This document shows, piece after piece, positions 33,906 to 42,770 of a stretch of 64,000 nucleotides of DNA (the stretch's first letter is position 1; each line of letters opens with the position of its first letter). The notes under the pieces are model-generated. The model was given only the letters and a program-made list of their open reading frames with translations, made no database searches and was not told the DNA's origin. The stretch covers positions 1 through 64,000 of the forward strand of contig DASRDZ010000010.1 in NCBI GenBank assembly GCA_035652335.1, in the 5' to 3' direction. The DNA comes from DASRDZ01 sp035652335. Its GTDB lineage: Bacteria > Chloroflexota > Dormibacteria > Aeolococcales > Aeolococcaceae. A program made the translations under genes and the position numbers.

Positions 33906-35636
33906 TCAGCGCGGGGCGAGCATCATGCCGCCGAGCGTCGGGCTGGCGGCGGTGGCGGTGTACAGGGACAGCAGTCCTGAGCCGTACTTGGGCGGCGGCG
34001 GCGACCACCGCGCGCGGCGCTCGCCGAACGCGCGCTCCACGTCGTCCGGCGTGGCCTCGACGCCGTGCAGCCCGACGACCTCGAGGCTGCGCGCCTCCAG
34101 GTCGACGGCGACGAGGTCGCCCTCCTCGATGAGCGCGATGGGGCCGCCCGCCGCCGCCTCCGGCGACACGTGCCCGATGCAGGGTCCCTTCGACGCGCCG
34201 GAGAAGCGGCCGTCGGTGACCAGCACGCAGTGCTCGTTGAGGTCGTCCATCTCGGCGATCGTCGAGGTGACGTAGTACTGCTCGGGCATCCCGGAGGCTC
34301 GCGGACCCTCGTAGCGGATGACGACGACGTCACCGGGCGCGACGCGCCGGTTGGTGATGGCGTCGAGCGCCTCCTCCTGGGAGTCGAAGGGCCGCGCGGG
34401 CCCGACGCGACGCGTCGCACCGCGGACGCCCACGCGCTTGCACACCGCGCCGTCGGGCGCCAGCGAGCCGCGCAGCAGCACCAGCGACCCCACCGGAGAC
34501 AGCGGCGACCGGCGCGGGCGGATGACGTCGTCGGGGTCGACGCCCATCTTTCGCAGGTGCTCGTGCCGCTCCTCCAGCCAGCCGCTCGCCATCAGCGCGT
34601 CGAGGTTCTCGCCGAGCGTGCGGCCCGTGACCGTCAGGCAGTCGAGGTGGAGGAGGTCGCGGATCCGGTCCATGATGGCCGGAACTCCGCCGGCGTGCCA
34701 GAAGAGGTTGGCCGGGTGCTTGCCGGCGGGGCGCACGTCGAGGAGGAACGGTGTGCGGTCGCTGATCGCCTGGAAGTCGTCGTGCACGAAGGGCACCCCC
34801 ACCTCGTGGGCGATGGCGGGGAAGTGGAGCAGGAAGTTGGTCGAGCCGCCGACCGCGGCGTGCACCGTGTAGGCGTTCTCGAAGGCCTCGGGCGTGAGGA
34901 TGTCGCGCGAGGTGATGCCCTCGCGCAGCAGGCGCACCGCCGCCGCGCCGGACTCCGCCGCGCGCTGGCGCAGGAACGCGCTGCCCGCCGGCGACGCGGC
35001 GGTGCCCGGCAGGGCGAGCCCCAGCGACTCCGACACCACCTGCGAGGTGAGCGCCGTGCCCATGAAGGCGCAGCTGCCGCACGAGGGCGCGGCGTTCATG
35101 CGCCAGGTGCTGTACTCGTCCTCGCTCAGCTCGCCGCGCCGGATCTGCAGGGCCATGCGGCCGATCTGGTCGACGGTGATGCCGCCGCGCCCCGCCGGCA
35201 TCGAGCCGCCGGGGATGTGCACCGCGGGAAGCCCGAGGCGCGCCGCGGCGATGAGATGTCCCGGCACCGCCTTGTCGCACGACGACACCAGCACCACGGC
35301 GTCGAAGTGCCCGGCGCGCGCGTGCAGCTCGGCGGCGGCGGCGATGATCTCGCGCGAGGGCAGCGAGTAGTCCATCGCCGCGGTGCCCTGGGCGATGCCG
35401 TCGCACATGTCGGTGCAGGTCTGCCGGGCCACCGCCGCGTCCTCGCCGCGGGCGCCGCGGCGCACCTCCTCGGCGATGCGGTCGAGGTGCACCGAGCCGG
35501 GGTGCGACTCGCCGCCGGTCGTCTCCACCAGCACGTAGGCGCGGTCGAGGTCGGCCTCGCTCCAGCCGATGCCGACGCGCAGCGCGTCACCCTCGGGACC
35601 GAGGCGGCGCATCGCCTGGCTGTGCAGCTCGCCCAT
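33906..35636 (-). CDS. IlvD/Edd-family dehydratase, probably sugar-acid specific
   Basis: A 576-residue Fe-S dehydratase. Conserved cysteine segments are TCTDMCDGIAQGT, SSCDKAVPGH and APSCGSCAFMGTALT, with DYSLPSREII and GRFSGASKGPCIGHVSPEA. The CGSC-type motif and surrounding sequence resemble the YjhG/YagF and other aldonate dehydratases more than the branched-chain enzyme IlvD. In this glycosidase-rich region a role dehydrating a sugar acid (xylonate, arabinonate or similar) to a 2-keto-3-deoxy acid is the best inference. A TATGAT box 9 nt before the ATG suggests a leaderless transcript divergent from the GH116 gene. Confidence 0.85.
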   Translation of the reverse strand: MGELHSQAMRRLGPEGDALRVGIGWSEADLDRAYVLVETTGGESHPGSVHLDRIAEEVRRGARGEDAAVARQTCTDMCDGIAQGTAAMDYSLPSREIIAAAAELHARAGHFDAVVLVSSCDKAVPGHLIAAARLGLPAVHIPGGSMPAGRGGITVDQIGRMALQIRRGELSEDEYSTWRMNAAPSCGSCAFMGTALTSQVVSESLGLALPGTAASPAGSAFLRQRAAESGAAAVRLLREGITSRDILTPEAFENAYTVHAAVGGSTNFLLHFPAIAHEVGVPFVHDDFQAISDRTPFLLDVRPAGKHPANLFWHAGGVPAIMDRIRDLLHLDCLTVTGRTLGENLDALMASGWLEERHEHLRKMGVDPDDVIRPRRSPLSPVGSLVLLRGSLAPDGAVCKRVGVRGATRRVGPARPFDSQEEALDAITNRRVAPGDVVVIRYEGPRASGMPEQYYVTSTIAEMDDLNEHCVLVTDGRFSGASKGPCIGHVSPEAAAGGPIALIEEGDLVAVDLEARSLEVVGLHGVEATPDDVERAFGERRARWSPPPPKYGSGLLSLYTATAASPTLGGMMLAPR

Positions 35637-35645
35637 AAGGCAGGA

Positions 35646-35651
35646 ATCATA
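35646..35651 (-). promoter_or_regulatory. -10 box TATGAT for the dehydratase gene
   Basis: Minus-strand TATGAT ends 9 nt before the ATG at 35636. No SD; weak -35. Confidence 0.55.
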
Positions 35652-35694
35652 ACCAACCCGCCCGGGCAGGAGCGCTCGACGGCGGTGACGCTCC

Positions 35695-35724
35695 TCGACA
35701 TGCCGCCGGGGCCGCTGCTAGTGT
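35695..35724 (+). promoter_or_regulatory. Promoter for the GH116 gene
   Basis: TCGACA (35695-35700), 18-nt spacer, TAGTGT (35719-35724), then 10 nt to the ATG at 35735, with no SD. Confidence 0.5.
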
Positions 35725-35734
35725 CGCTCGACGA

Positions 35735-38275
35735 ATGCCGACGCCCGCCTGGCCATCACTGCGCAGCTACACCGGCGAGCAGCTCCGCTGTGTCGCGCTG
35801 CCGCTGGGCGGCATCGGCACCGGCACGGTGTCGCTCGGCGGTCGTGGCCAGCTCTGCGACTGGGAGATCATGAACCGCCCGGCCAAGGGGTTCGTTCCGC
35901 AGTCGACGTTCTTCGTGCTGCGCGCGCGCAGTGCCGGGCGAGAAGCCGTGATGCGCGTCCTCGAGGGCGCGCTGCTGCCTCCGTACGACGGCGCCCGGGG
36001 CTCGACGCAGCCGGCTGCGGGCCTGCCGCGCTTCCGCTCCTGCGCGTACCACACGGCGTACCCGTTCGCCGAGGTGCGGCTGCGTGACGCCGCCGTCCCG
36101 GTTCGCGTCGCGCTGCGCGCCTTCAACCCGCTGGTGCCTGGCGACGTCGATGCCAGCAGCCTGCCGGTCGCCGTGCTGCGCTTCTCCCTCAGCAACCCCA
36201 CACGGCGCCGCGTCGAGGCCACCGTGTGCGGCAGCATCCAGAACATCGTCGGGTTCGACGGCGCCGCCGGCAAGCCGGATCGCAACCGCAACACGCCGCG
36301 ACGGGATGCCGGCCTGTCTGGCCTGCTCCTCTCGTCGGACGGGGTGCCGCCGCAAGCCGAGCAGTGGGGCACCATCGCGCTGGCGACGACCTCGCCGGTG
36401 TCGAGCCAGCGCACCGCCTGGGCGCAGGCCGGCGGCGCCTCGAGCGGGCTGCTCGACTTCTGGGACGACCTGAGCGACGACGGCCGCCTCGACGAGAGAC
36501 AGCCCGGCCCGGAGGACGCACCGATGGCCTCGCTCGCCGCGTCGGTGCGGCTCGATCCCGGCGCGACTCGCGAGCTCACGTTCCTGCTCGCCTGGCATTT
36601 CCCCAACCGCATGGCTCCCGGGCCGCGCGACGCGTCCTCGTGCGGTGGCGGCGAGTGCACGACCGAGCGCGATCGCGTGGGGAACCACTACGCCACCCGG
36701 TTCGCCGACGCCTGGCAGGTCGCGAGGCACGTCGCCGCTGAGCTCGGCACGCTGGAGCGCAGGTCGCGCCTCTTCGTCGACACGTTCCTCGCGACCGATC
36801 TTCCCGCCGCGGTCAAGGAGGCCGCGCTGTTCACGCTTCCGGCGTTGCGCTCGCAGACCTCGTTCCGCAGCGAGGAGGGTCACTTCCACGGCTTCGAGGG
36901 GTGCGACGACCGCGAGGGCTGCTGTCACGGCACCTGCACGCACGTTTGGAACTACGAGCACGCCTCGGCGCTGCTCTTCGGGTCACTGTCCCGCTCGATG
37001 CGCGAGCTCGAGTTCCTCCACGCGACGCGCGACGACGGCCGGATGAGCTTCCGCATCGACCTGCCGCTCCACCGCGCCACCGCATGGGACCTGGCCGCTG
37101 CGGACGGGCAGATGGGCTGCGTCATGAAGCTGCATCGCGACTGGCGCCTGAGCGGTGACGAGGAGATGCTTCGCTCGCTCTGGCCCCGGGCGCGCCGCGC
37201 GATGGAGTTCTGCTGGGTCCCGGGTGGCTGGGATGCCGACCGCGACGGCGTGATGGAAGGCTGCCAGCACACGACCATGGACGTCGAGTACTTCGGGCCC
37301 AACCCCGAGGTCGGCTTCTGGTATCTCGGGGCGCTGCGGGCTGCGGAGGAGATGGCGCGTCACCTCGGCGACGGCGGGTTCGCCGCGACCTGCCGTGCGC
37401 TGTACGAGAGAGGCAGTGCCTTCATGGACTCGCAGCTCTACAACGGCGAGTACTACGAGCATCGCGTGGCACCGCCACGCAGCCCGGCGGAGATCGCGGC
37501 GGGGCTGCGCGGAAGGATCCTCGAGGAGCTGGACCCGGCCAGCCCCGATCTGCAGCCCGGACGCGCATGCCTCGCCGACCAGACGGTCGGTCAGCTCATG
37601 GCCCACCTCAGCGGATTGGGTCATCTCGCCAGCCCCGCCCATCTGCGCACGACCCTCCGCACCCTGATGCGCCACAACTTCGGCAGCCTGCACGGGCATG
37701 CCAACCACATGCGCACCTACGCCCTCGGCGACGAGCGCGGCATGCTCGTCGCCACCTACCCGCGCGGCGGGCGGCCGCGGCGACCGCTCCCGTACCTCAC
37801 GGAGGTGTGGACCGGCATCGAGTACACGGCGGCGGCGCACATGGCCTGCGAGGGTTTGCGCGACGCCGCCCTGCGCTGCGTCGAGGCGGCCCGCGCCCGG
37901 CACGACGGCGCGCGCCGCAATCCCTACGACGACGCCGAGTGCGGCCACCACTACGCGCGGGCGATGGCGGCCTGGGCGCTGGTGCCGGCATTCAGCGGGG
38001 TGCGATGGTCGGGCGTCGACGGCAGCTTCGAGGTGGCCGCCGGCAGGGGGCCGTCGACGCACTTCTGGAGCAACGGCGACGCCTGGGGCACGGTCGAGCA
38101 GAGCGGCGATGCACGCACGCGACGGATCACCCTGCGGGTGCTGCACGGGCGCATCGACGTGGGCAGCGTGACGGTCAGCGGCCATGGCCGCGCCGTCCTG
38201 CCGCGACGCCGCGCGGTCGCCGCCCCACGCAGCCTCAGCGTCGACGTGCCCGGCCGGGCACCCCGCGGAGCTTGA
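35735..38275 (+). CDS. GH116-family beta-glycosidase (GBA2-like)
   Basis: An 846-residue protein of the GH116 / bile-acid-beta-glucosidase family, retaining beta-glucosidases or beta-xylosidases. The N-terminal beta-sandwich carries ALPLGGIGTGTVSLGGRGQL, diagnostic for the family. The (alpha/alpha)6 barrel has HGTCTHVWNYEHASALLF, TTMDVEYFGPNPEVGFWYLG (Glu518 is the candidate nucleophile), CLADQTVGQLM and TEVWTGIEYTAAAHM. The acid/base residue cannot be placed with certainty by eye. No signal peptide is seen, so it is likely cytosolic. It is divergent from the dehydratase; its stop codon overlaps the -35 of the next promoter. Confidence 0.87.
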   Translation: MPTPAWPSLRSYTGEQLRCVALPLGGIGTGTVSLGGRGQLCDWEIMNRPAKGFVPQSTFFVLRARSAGREAVMRVLEGALLPPYDGARGSTQPAAGLPRFRSCAYHTAYPFAEVRLRDAAVPVRVALRAFNPLVPGDVDASSLPVAVLRFSLSNPTRRRVEATVCGSIQNIVGFDGAAGKPDRNRNTPRRDAGLSGLLLSSDGVPPQAEQWGTIALATTSPVSSQRTAWAQAGGASSGLLDFWDDLSDDGRLDERQPGPEDAPMASLAASVRLDPGATRELTFLLAWHFPNRMAPGPRDASSCGGGECTTERDRVGNHYATRFADAWQVARHVAAELGTLERRSRLFVDTFLATDLPAAVKEAALFTLPALRSQTSFRSEEGHFHGFEGCDDREGCCHGTCTHVWNYEHASALLFGSLSRSMRELEFLHATRDDGRMSFRIDLPLHRATAWDLAAADGQMGCVMKLHRDWRLSGDEEMLRSLWPRARRAMEFCWVPGGWDADRDGVMEGCQHTTMDVEYFGPNPEVGFWYLGALRAAEEMARHLGDGGFAATCRALYERGSAFMDSQLYNGEYYEHRVAPPRSPAEIAAGLRGRILEELDPASPDLQPGRACLADQTVGQLMAHLSGLGHLASPAHLRTTLRTLMRHNFGSLHGHANHMRTYALGDERGMLVATYPRGGRPRRPLPYLTEVWTGIEYTAAAHMACEGLRDAALRCVEAARARHDGARRNPYDDAECGHHYARAMAAWALVPAFSGVRWSGVDGSFEVAAGRGPSTHFWSNGDAWGTVEQSGDARTRRITLRVLHGRIDVGSVTVSGHGRAVLPRRRAVAAPRSLSVDVPGRAPRGA

Positions 38276-38300
38276 AGCTTCAGGAAGGAATCCTTACTAT
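38272..38300 (+). promoter_or_regulatory. Promoter with two dyads before the lyase gene
   Basis: TTGAAG (38272-38277), 17-nt spacer, TACTAT (38295-38300), then 9 nt to the ATG at 38310. The palindrome TGAAGCTTCA (38273-38282) covers the -35 and AAGGAATCCTT (38285-38295) fills the spacer, so a repressor could bind here. Confidence 0.6.
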
Positions 38301-38309
38301 TCCGGGGCG

Positions 38310-40733
38310 ATGTCCCGTCTCGCCCTCACCGTCGCCGCCCTCGCCGCCGTGGCGACCCCGCTGCTCGGCAGCTCGACGCTGGCGCCCCTGCGCACCCAGG
38401 CCGCCGGCGCCCACCCCGACCTGCTCTTCAGCGCCGCCGACGTGCCCGGCCTGCAGTCGAGGATCACCTCGGGAGTTCCGGCACAGGCCTGGACGATGCT
38501 CAAGGAGAAGGCGGACGCGTTCACCGATCCCACCAACCCGAGCTACATCGACCCCACCCTGATCAGCTCGGGCCACTCGCCGTACGACGGCTTCTTCGGC
38601 CAGAACCAGATGGGCAGCGTGCTCACCGACCTGGGCATGGCCTACACGCTGAGCGGTGACAGCAGGTACGGCAGCGCCGCGGTCGGCATCCTCCTCGCGC
38701 TCGCCACCGCGGGCTTCCCGGCCTGGGACAGCAACGCGCTCGGCCGCGGCGACCTCAGCAAGGGCATGGCGCTCGCCTTCGACGAGACCTACGCCCTGAT
38801 GACGTCCTCGCAGGTGAGCAGCTTCACCGGCGCCATCGCCGCCCACGAGACCACGCTCTTCGACTGCCTGCAGCCCGGCTTCCCGCTCACCGAGAACAAC
38901 TGGGCGGGCGTGTGCGGCGGTGGCGAGGGCCTGCTGCTGCTCGCCATCAGCGGCGAGAGCGGCGCGCCCGCCGACACGGCGACGCTGCTCACCACGGCGC
39001 GCAACCGCGTCTACCACTACCTGCAGATCATCTTCGGCTCCCAGGGCGACGGGCAGGAGGGGCTCAGCTACGCCGCGTACGGCCTGCACAACGCGCTGCC
39101 CTTCGCCGCGGCGTACAAGCGGATCAACGGCGAGGACCTGGTGGCCGAGACGCCGGCGCTGCAGAACGTCCCGCGCTGGCTGGCCTACGAGCAGCTCCCC
39201 GGCCAGGGGCTGCGCTTCGTGCCGCGCAACGACGGCGGCGTGTCGCTGCCGCTCTGGCAGGAGGTGCTGCCGATGTTCTTCGGCGTGCGCGCCGACGGCC
39301 TCACCTCCTGGGTGTGGGACCACACCATCGGTCCTGACGGCGACGACACCTTCGGCAACCCGCCACCCGCCTACCTCGGCACCAGCCAGACCGGTGCTCC
39401 CCTCTGCACCTCGCCGGTGATGGATCCCAATCGCCTGCTCTTCTGCTGGAACAACCGCGAGGTCTTCACCATCCTCGACTGGCAGTCGATCACCCCCGCC
39501 GATCCCTCGACGGTGACCTCCGATGCGATGCAGTACCCCGAGTTCGGCCTCGTCGACGTGCGCAGCGGCTGGTCGGGCGGCGCCGACGAGATGGTCACCA
39601 CCTTCGAGGCCAAGCGCAACGCCACGTCCGAGGCCCACTTCCAGCAGGACGAGGGCCAGTTCACCATCTACGGCGAGGGCGCGCAGCTCGCCGTCGACTC
39701 GGGCTACGGGCACGACTACTCGTGCAACACGTCGGAGTACCAGGTCTACCGGGTGACCCAGGGCGGCTGCCCCACCACCTACGCCGGGAGCGCCTCCGGG
39801 CACAACGTGGTGACCGTCGACTGCGACGGGGTCAGCACCCAGTGGGGTCGCGGCGGCGCCACCACCAGCCAGACCATCCCGCTGGAGATGTCCAGCCCCG
39901 GGACCGCCTACGTGCGCAGCGATCTCAGCACCGCCTACTCGGCGACCGACCCGCCCAGCGGGGTGCCCATCGCCGCCCGCGACCTGCTGGTGAGCCACGT
40001 CGCCGGCGAGCCGTACGTCGTCGCCGTCCGCGACGCGCTGGACACCAACGGCGCGCTGCACGACTGGTGCTGGACGCTGCACACCTCGGTCGAGAACGCC
40101 GTGGCCCTCACCGGGGCGCAGACCTTCCTGGTGCGCAGCCCCGACGGCGTCTCCATGGCCGGGGCGGTGGCCAGCTCCTCGCACGGCACCGGCGGGACCA
40201 CCGTGCCGCAGCTCAGCGTGCAGCCGCAGGCCAACGACTTCGACCAGCCGGTCGAGCAGTGGGTGCTCTCCAGCGAGGTGCTGCAGACCGCCGAGTACGA
40301 CGGGCTCGGCGTTCTTGCCGTCAGTGGCATCAACGGCGCCGCCCCCGGCGTCTCGGTGCTCACCTCCACGGGCGGGTCGGTGATCGACGTCACCTGGAGC
40401 GGCGGCGAGATGCTGCTTGCGGGGGAGACCCACAACGCCGGCCCGGTGTCCTCGGCGCGGCTGCACTCCGACGGGCTTGTCGCCGCGGCGACGCTCGGCC
40501 GCGGCGAGGAGACGCTGGACCAGGGCACCAGCCTGGTGGTCGACGGGGTGAGCGTCGTGTCGATCACCGGCGGTCCCGGGAGCGTCACCGTCTCCGAGGG
40601 TGCCGCCACCGCCAGTGGTCCCACCGGCGCGGTCTACACCGTGTACGCGCCCGGAGGCCTCACCTCGGCGACCGTCAACGGCACCGCGGTGAACACCTGC
40701 GTGGCCGGCTCGTCGGTGCAGTTCCCCTGCTGA
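38310..40733 (+). CDS. Secreted heparinase II/III- or alginate-lyase-like protein
   Basis: An 807-residue exported protein. The signal peptide is about residues 1-32 (LALTVAALAAVATPLLG). HPDLLFSAADVPGLQSRI is typical of the start of heparinase II/III and alginate lyase families. An (alpha/alpha) toroid follows (LTENNWAGVCGGGEGLLLLA, FGSQGDGQEGLSYAAYG), then a beta-sandwich from about 430 (FQQDEGQFTIYGEGAQLAVDSGYG). Such enzymes cleave uronate-containing polysaccharides by beta-elimination; the exact polymer is not predictable. The ATG at 38310 is chosen from its promoter and signal peptide. The convergent LLM gene stops 4 bp after this one. Confidence 0.78.
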   Translation: MSRLALTVAALAAVATPLLGSSTLAPLRTQAAGAHPDLLFSAADVPGLQSRITSGVPAQAWTMLKEKADAFTDPTNPSYIDPTLISSGHSPYDGFFGQNQMGSVLTDLGMAYTLSGDSRYGSAAVGILLALATAGFPAWDSNALGRGDLSKGMALAFDETYALMTSSQVSSFTGAIAAHETTLFDCLQPGFPLTENNWAGVCGGGEGLLLLAISGESGAPADTATLLTTARNRVYHYLQIIFGSQGDGQEGLSYAAYGLHNALPFAAAYKRINGEDLVAETPALQNVPRWLAYEQLPGQGLRFVPRNDGGVSLPLWQEVLPMFFGVRADGLTSWVWDHTIGPDGDDTFGNPPPAYLGTSQTGAPLCTSPVMDPNRLLFCWNNREVFTILDWQSITPADPSTVTSDAMQYPEFGLVDVRSGWSGGADEMVTTFEAKRNATSEAHFQQDEGQFTIYGEGAQLAVDSGYGHDYSCNTSEYQVYRVTQGGCPTTYAGSASGHNVVTVDCDGVSTQWGRGGATTSQTIPLEMSSPGTAYVRSDLSTAYSATDPPSGVPIAARDLLVSHVAGEPYVVAVRDALDTNGALHDWCWTLHTSVENAVALTGAQTFLVRSPDGVSMAGAVASSSHGTGGTTVPQLSVQPQANDFDQPVEQWVLSSEVLQTAEYDGLGVLAVSGINGAAPGVSVLTSTGGSVIDVTWSGGEMLLAGETHNAGPVSSARLHSDGLVAAATLGRGEETLDQGTSLVVDGVSVVSITGGPGSVTVSEGAATASGPTGAVYTVYAPGGLTSATVNGTAVNTCVAGSSVQFPC

Positions 40734-40737
40734 GGGG

Positions 40738-41559
40738 CTAGGCCGCCCCGGCGGTGAGCTGCGCGTGGATGCGCACCAGCGCGTCGACGTCCTCACCGTG
40801 CGCGATGACCACGATGCCGTCGGCTCCGGCCTCGCGGTAGCGCTCCGCGGTGCCGGGCTCGACCTGCGACTGCCACACCGAGGCGAGCCGCTTGAGAGTG
40901 CGCGGATCCCGGCCGGCGCGCTCGCAGGCGGCGTCGACGCGTGCGTTGAGCTGGGCGTGGTCTTCGGGGCTGCCGAAGCCGTTCCACCAGTCGGCGTGGC
41001 GTGCGGCGACCTCCAGCATGCGCGGGCCGTGGCCGCCGATGAGCACCTCGGGGCGCGGTGACTGCAGCGGGGTCGGATAGCCGGCGGCGTCGGTGATGCG
41101 CGCATGCCTCCCCGTGAAGGAGAAGCGCTCGCCCGACCACATCCGCTCCAGCACCTGGCAGGTCTCGTCGAGCCGCCGCACGCGCTCACCGCCGGACGGG
41201 TACTCGACGCCGAACGCCTCGTGCTCGGCGGCCAGGCGCGCCGCGCCCAGCCCGACGACGAGCCGGCCGTCGCTGACGTGGTCCACGGTGGTGGCGATCC
41301 GCGCCAGCAGGGCGGGCTGCCGGAAGGTGACAGCCGTGACCAGAACTCCGAGGCGCGCCCGCTGCGTCGCCTCGGCGAGCGCGGCGAGCAGCGTCCAGCC
41401 GTCGTAGTCGCCCGGCGTCGTCTCGGTGAAGTAGTGGTCCCAGGACCACAGCGCGTCGTAGCCCGCGTCCTCGAGGGCGCGCCACGTGTCGCGCACGCGG
41501 CGGTACGGAGGCCGCGGTGGCGTCTGCACGTGGATCTCGAAGCGCCGCGCGCCGGTCAT
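40738..41559 (-). CDS. Luciferase-like (LLM, probably F420-dependent) oxidoreductase
   Basis: A 273-residue TIM-barrel flavin/F420-type oxidoreductase. LEDAGYDALWSWDHYF, LGVLVTAVTFRQPALLARIATTVDHVSDGRLVVGLGAA and GGHGPRMLEVAARHADWWN are standard for the bacterial luciferase-like family, F420 subgroup. It probably reduces or oxidises a small organic substrate such as a sugar phosphate or alcohol; nothing narrows this down. An upstream promoter with a LacI-type operator at 41744-41782 faces this gene, implying a leader of about 180 nt. Confidence 0.85.
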   Translation of the reverse strand: MTGARRFEIHVQTPPRPPYRRVRDTWRALEDAGYDALWSWDHYFTETTPGDYDGWTLLAALAEATQRARLGVLVTAVTFRQPALLARIATTVDHVSDGRLVVGLGAARLAAEHEAFGVEYPSGGERVRRLDETCQVLERMWSGERFSFTGRHARITDAAGYPTPLQSPRPEVLIGGHGPRMLEVAARHADWWNGFGSPEDHAQLNARVDAACERAGRDPRTLKRLASVWQSQVEPGTAERYREAGADGIVVIAHGEDVDALVRIHAQLTAGAA

Positions 41560-41743
41560 CGCACGGAGAGAGTGCAGGCTGGCCGGACCCGCGGGGGTGG
41601 TTGCGGGCCGGCCGCCTGCGAGGGGGGAGAGATTTGGGCCGCGGGTTCGCGGTCACGGCCCACCGTGCGGAAGTGGTGGTGCTCCCGGCCCGCTGCCACC
41701 CGGTTGGAGGTCTGAGTGGGGTGCGAGCCGGCCACCGCGGGAG

Positions 41744-41772
41744 ACTTTAGCAGGATCATTGCCTTAGTGCAA
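41744..41772 (-). promoter_or_regulatory. Minus-strand promoter overlapping the LacI-type operator
   Basis: On the minus strand TTGCAC (41767-41772), 17-nt spacer, TAAAGT (41744-41749). It would transcribe the LLM gene with a leader of about 178 nt. The rest of the 268-bp gap (41560-41827) contains nothing else I can identify. Confidence 0.4.
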
Positions 41773-41782
41773 CCGTTTGCAC
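41767..41782. promoter_or_regulatory. LacI/CcpA-family-type operator
   Basis: GTGCAACCGTTTGCAC is a perfect 6-bp inverted repeat around CCGT. It fits the TGnAAnCGnTnnCA pattern used by LacI-family sugar regulators. No lacI-family gene is in the window. Confidence 0.6.
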
Positions 41783-41827
41783 GGAACCTCTCTGCGACGG
41801 CGTGGCGGGCGGCCCCGGCCGGGCTCG

Positions 41828-42724
41828 TCAGCCGGCGAAGAGGCGCGTCTGCCGCCCGCGCACGCCCGGCTTGCAGCGGAAGACGCCGCCCTCGCCCGGC
41901 CCGTCGTGGGGCAGCCCCTCGGGGTAGGCGCCTGCGCAGGTGATGTAGAGCTCGTCGAGGTCCTCGCCGCCGAAGACGGCGCTGGTCACCGCCAGCGGCG
42001 GGATGGTGACCACCTGGAGGATGTTCCCCTCGGGGTCGTAGCGGCGCACCTCGCCGGCCCCGTGCACCGCCACCCACAGCGCGCCCTCGGCGTCGAGGGT
42101 CATCCCGTCGGGGACGGTGAGCCCCGCCGGCGAGCTGTCGTCGTTGGGGATCTCGAAGGCGACGCGGCGGTTGCCGACGGTGCCCGCCGCGGCGTCGTAG
42201 TCGAAGGCGTCGACGCGGTAGGCGAAGGAGTCGATGTAGTAGAGGGTGCGCTCGTCGTCGGTCCAGTCCAGGCCGTTGGAGATGGTGACGTCCTCCAGCA
42301 CGGTGTGGACCGACCCGTCGGGATCGAGGCGGTAGAGCGTGCCGGCACCCTGGTCGTACTCGTAGGCCATGGTGCCCGCCCAGAAGCGGCCCTGCGGGTC
42401 GCACTTGCCCTCGTTCATGCGCAGGTCGGGCCGGTCGGCCAGCACGGGGGCGATCATCTCCACCGCGCCTCCGCCGGCGTCGATCAGACCGAAGCCGTCC
42501 TGCACGGCGACGACGTAGCCGCCGTCGCGGCGCGGGGCGAAGGCGCCGATGTGCTGCCCGATGCCGTCGACGGTGTGCCGGCCGCTGCGCGGGTCGAGGT
42601 GGTGCAGCTCGCCGGACATGATGTCGACGAAGTCGAGCGCGCCGGTTGCCGGGTTCCAGACGGGCCCCTCGCCGAGCTTGCAGCGGCAGTCGAGGATGCA
42701 CTCCGCGGTGAGCGAGGTGATCAT
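41828..42724 (-). CDS. SMP-30/gluconolactonase/LRE family protein
   Basis: A 298-residue six-bladed beta-propeller lactonase. The family markers are LGEGPVWNPATGALDFVDI (metal-ligand Glu), RMNEGKCDPQGRFWAGTM, ISNGLDWTDDERTLYYIDS and TVPDGMTLDAEGALWVAV, with the metal-binding Asn and Asp in place. It would hydrolyse aldonolactones (gluconolactone, arabinono- or xylonolactone), which fits with the IlvD/Edd-type dehydratase nearby in an oxidative sugar route. The ATG has a strong SD (GGAGGGAAG). It lies 46 bp downstream of the GH106-like gene on the same strand. Confidence 0.9.
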   Translation of the reverse strand: MITSLTAECILDCRCKLGEGPVWNPATGALDFVDIMSGELHHLDPRSGRHTVDGIGQHIGAFAPRRDGGYVVAVQDGFGLIDAGGGAVEMIAPVLADRPDLRMNEGKCDPQGRFWAGTMAYEYDQGAGTLYRLDPDGSVHTVLEDVTISNGLDWTDDERTLYYIDSFAYRVDAFDYDAAAGTVGNRRVAFEIPNDDSSPAGLTVPDGMTLDAEGALWVAVHGAGEVRRYDPEGNILQVVTIPPLAVTSAVFGGEDLDELYITCAGAYPEGLPHDGPGEGGVFRCKPGVRGRQTRLFAG

Positions 42725-42770
42725 GGATTCTTCCCTCCACAGGCCGGCGGCTCAGGGCCGGCCGACTTCG

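Noticed and set aside
32953..34275. 440-codon plus-strand frame over the binding protein, small lipoprotein and dehydratase ends
   Set aside because: Arg/Gly-rich composition and conflict with supported genes.
41560..41827. Possible small gene in the 268-bp gap before the LLM gene
   Set aside because: Only low-complexity frames without SD or motifs; the promoter/operator explains part of it.
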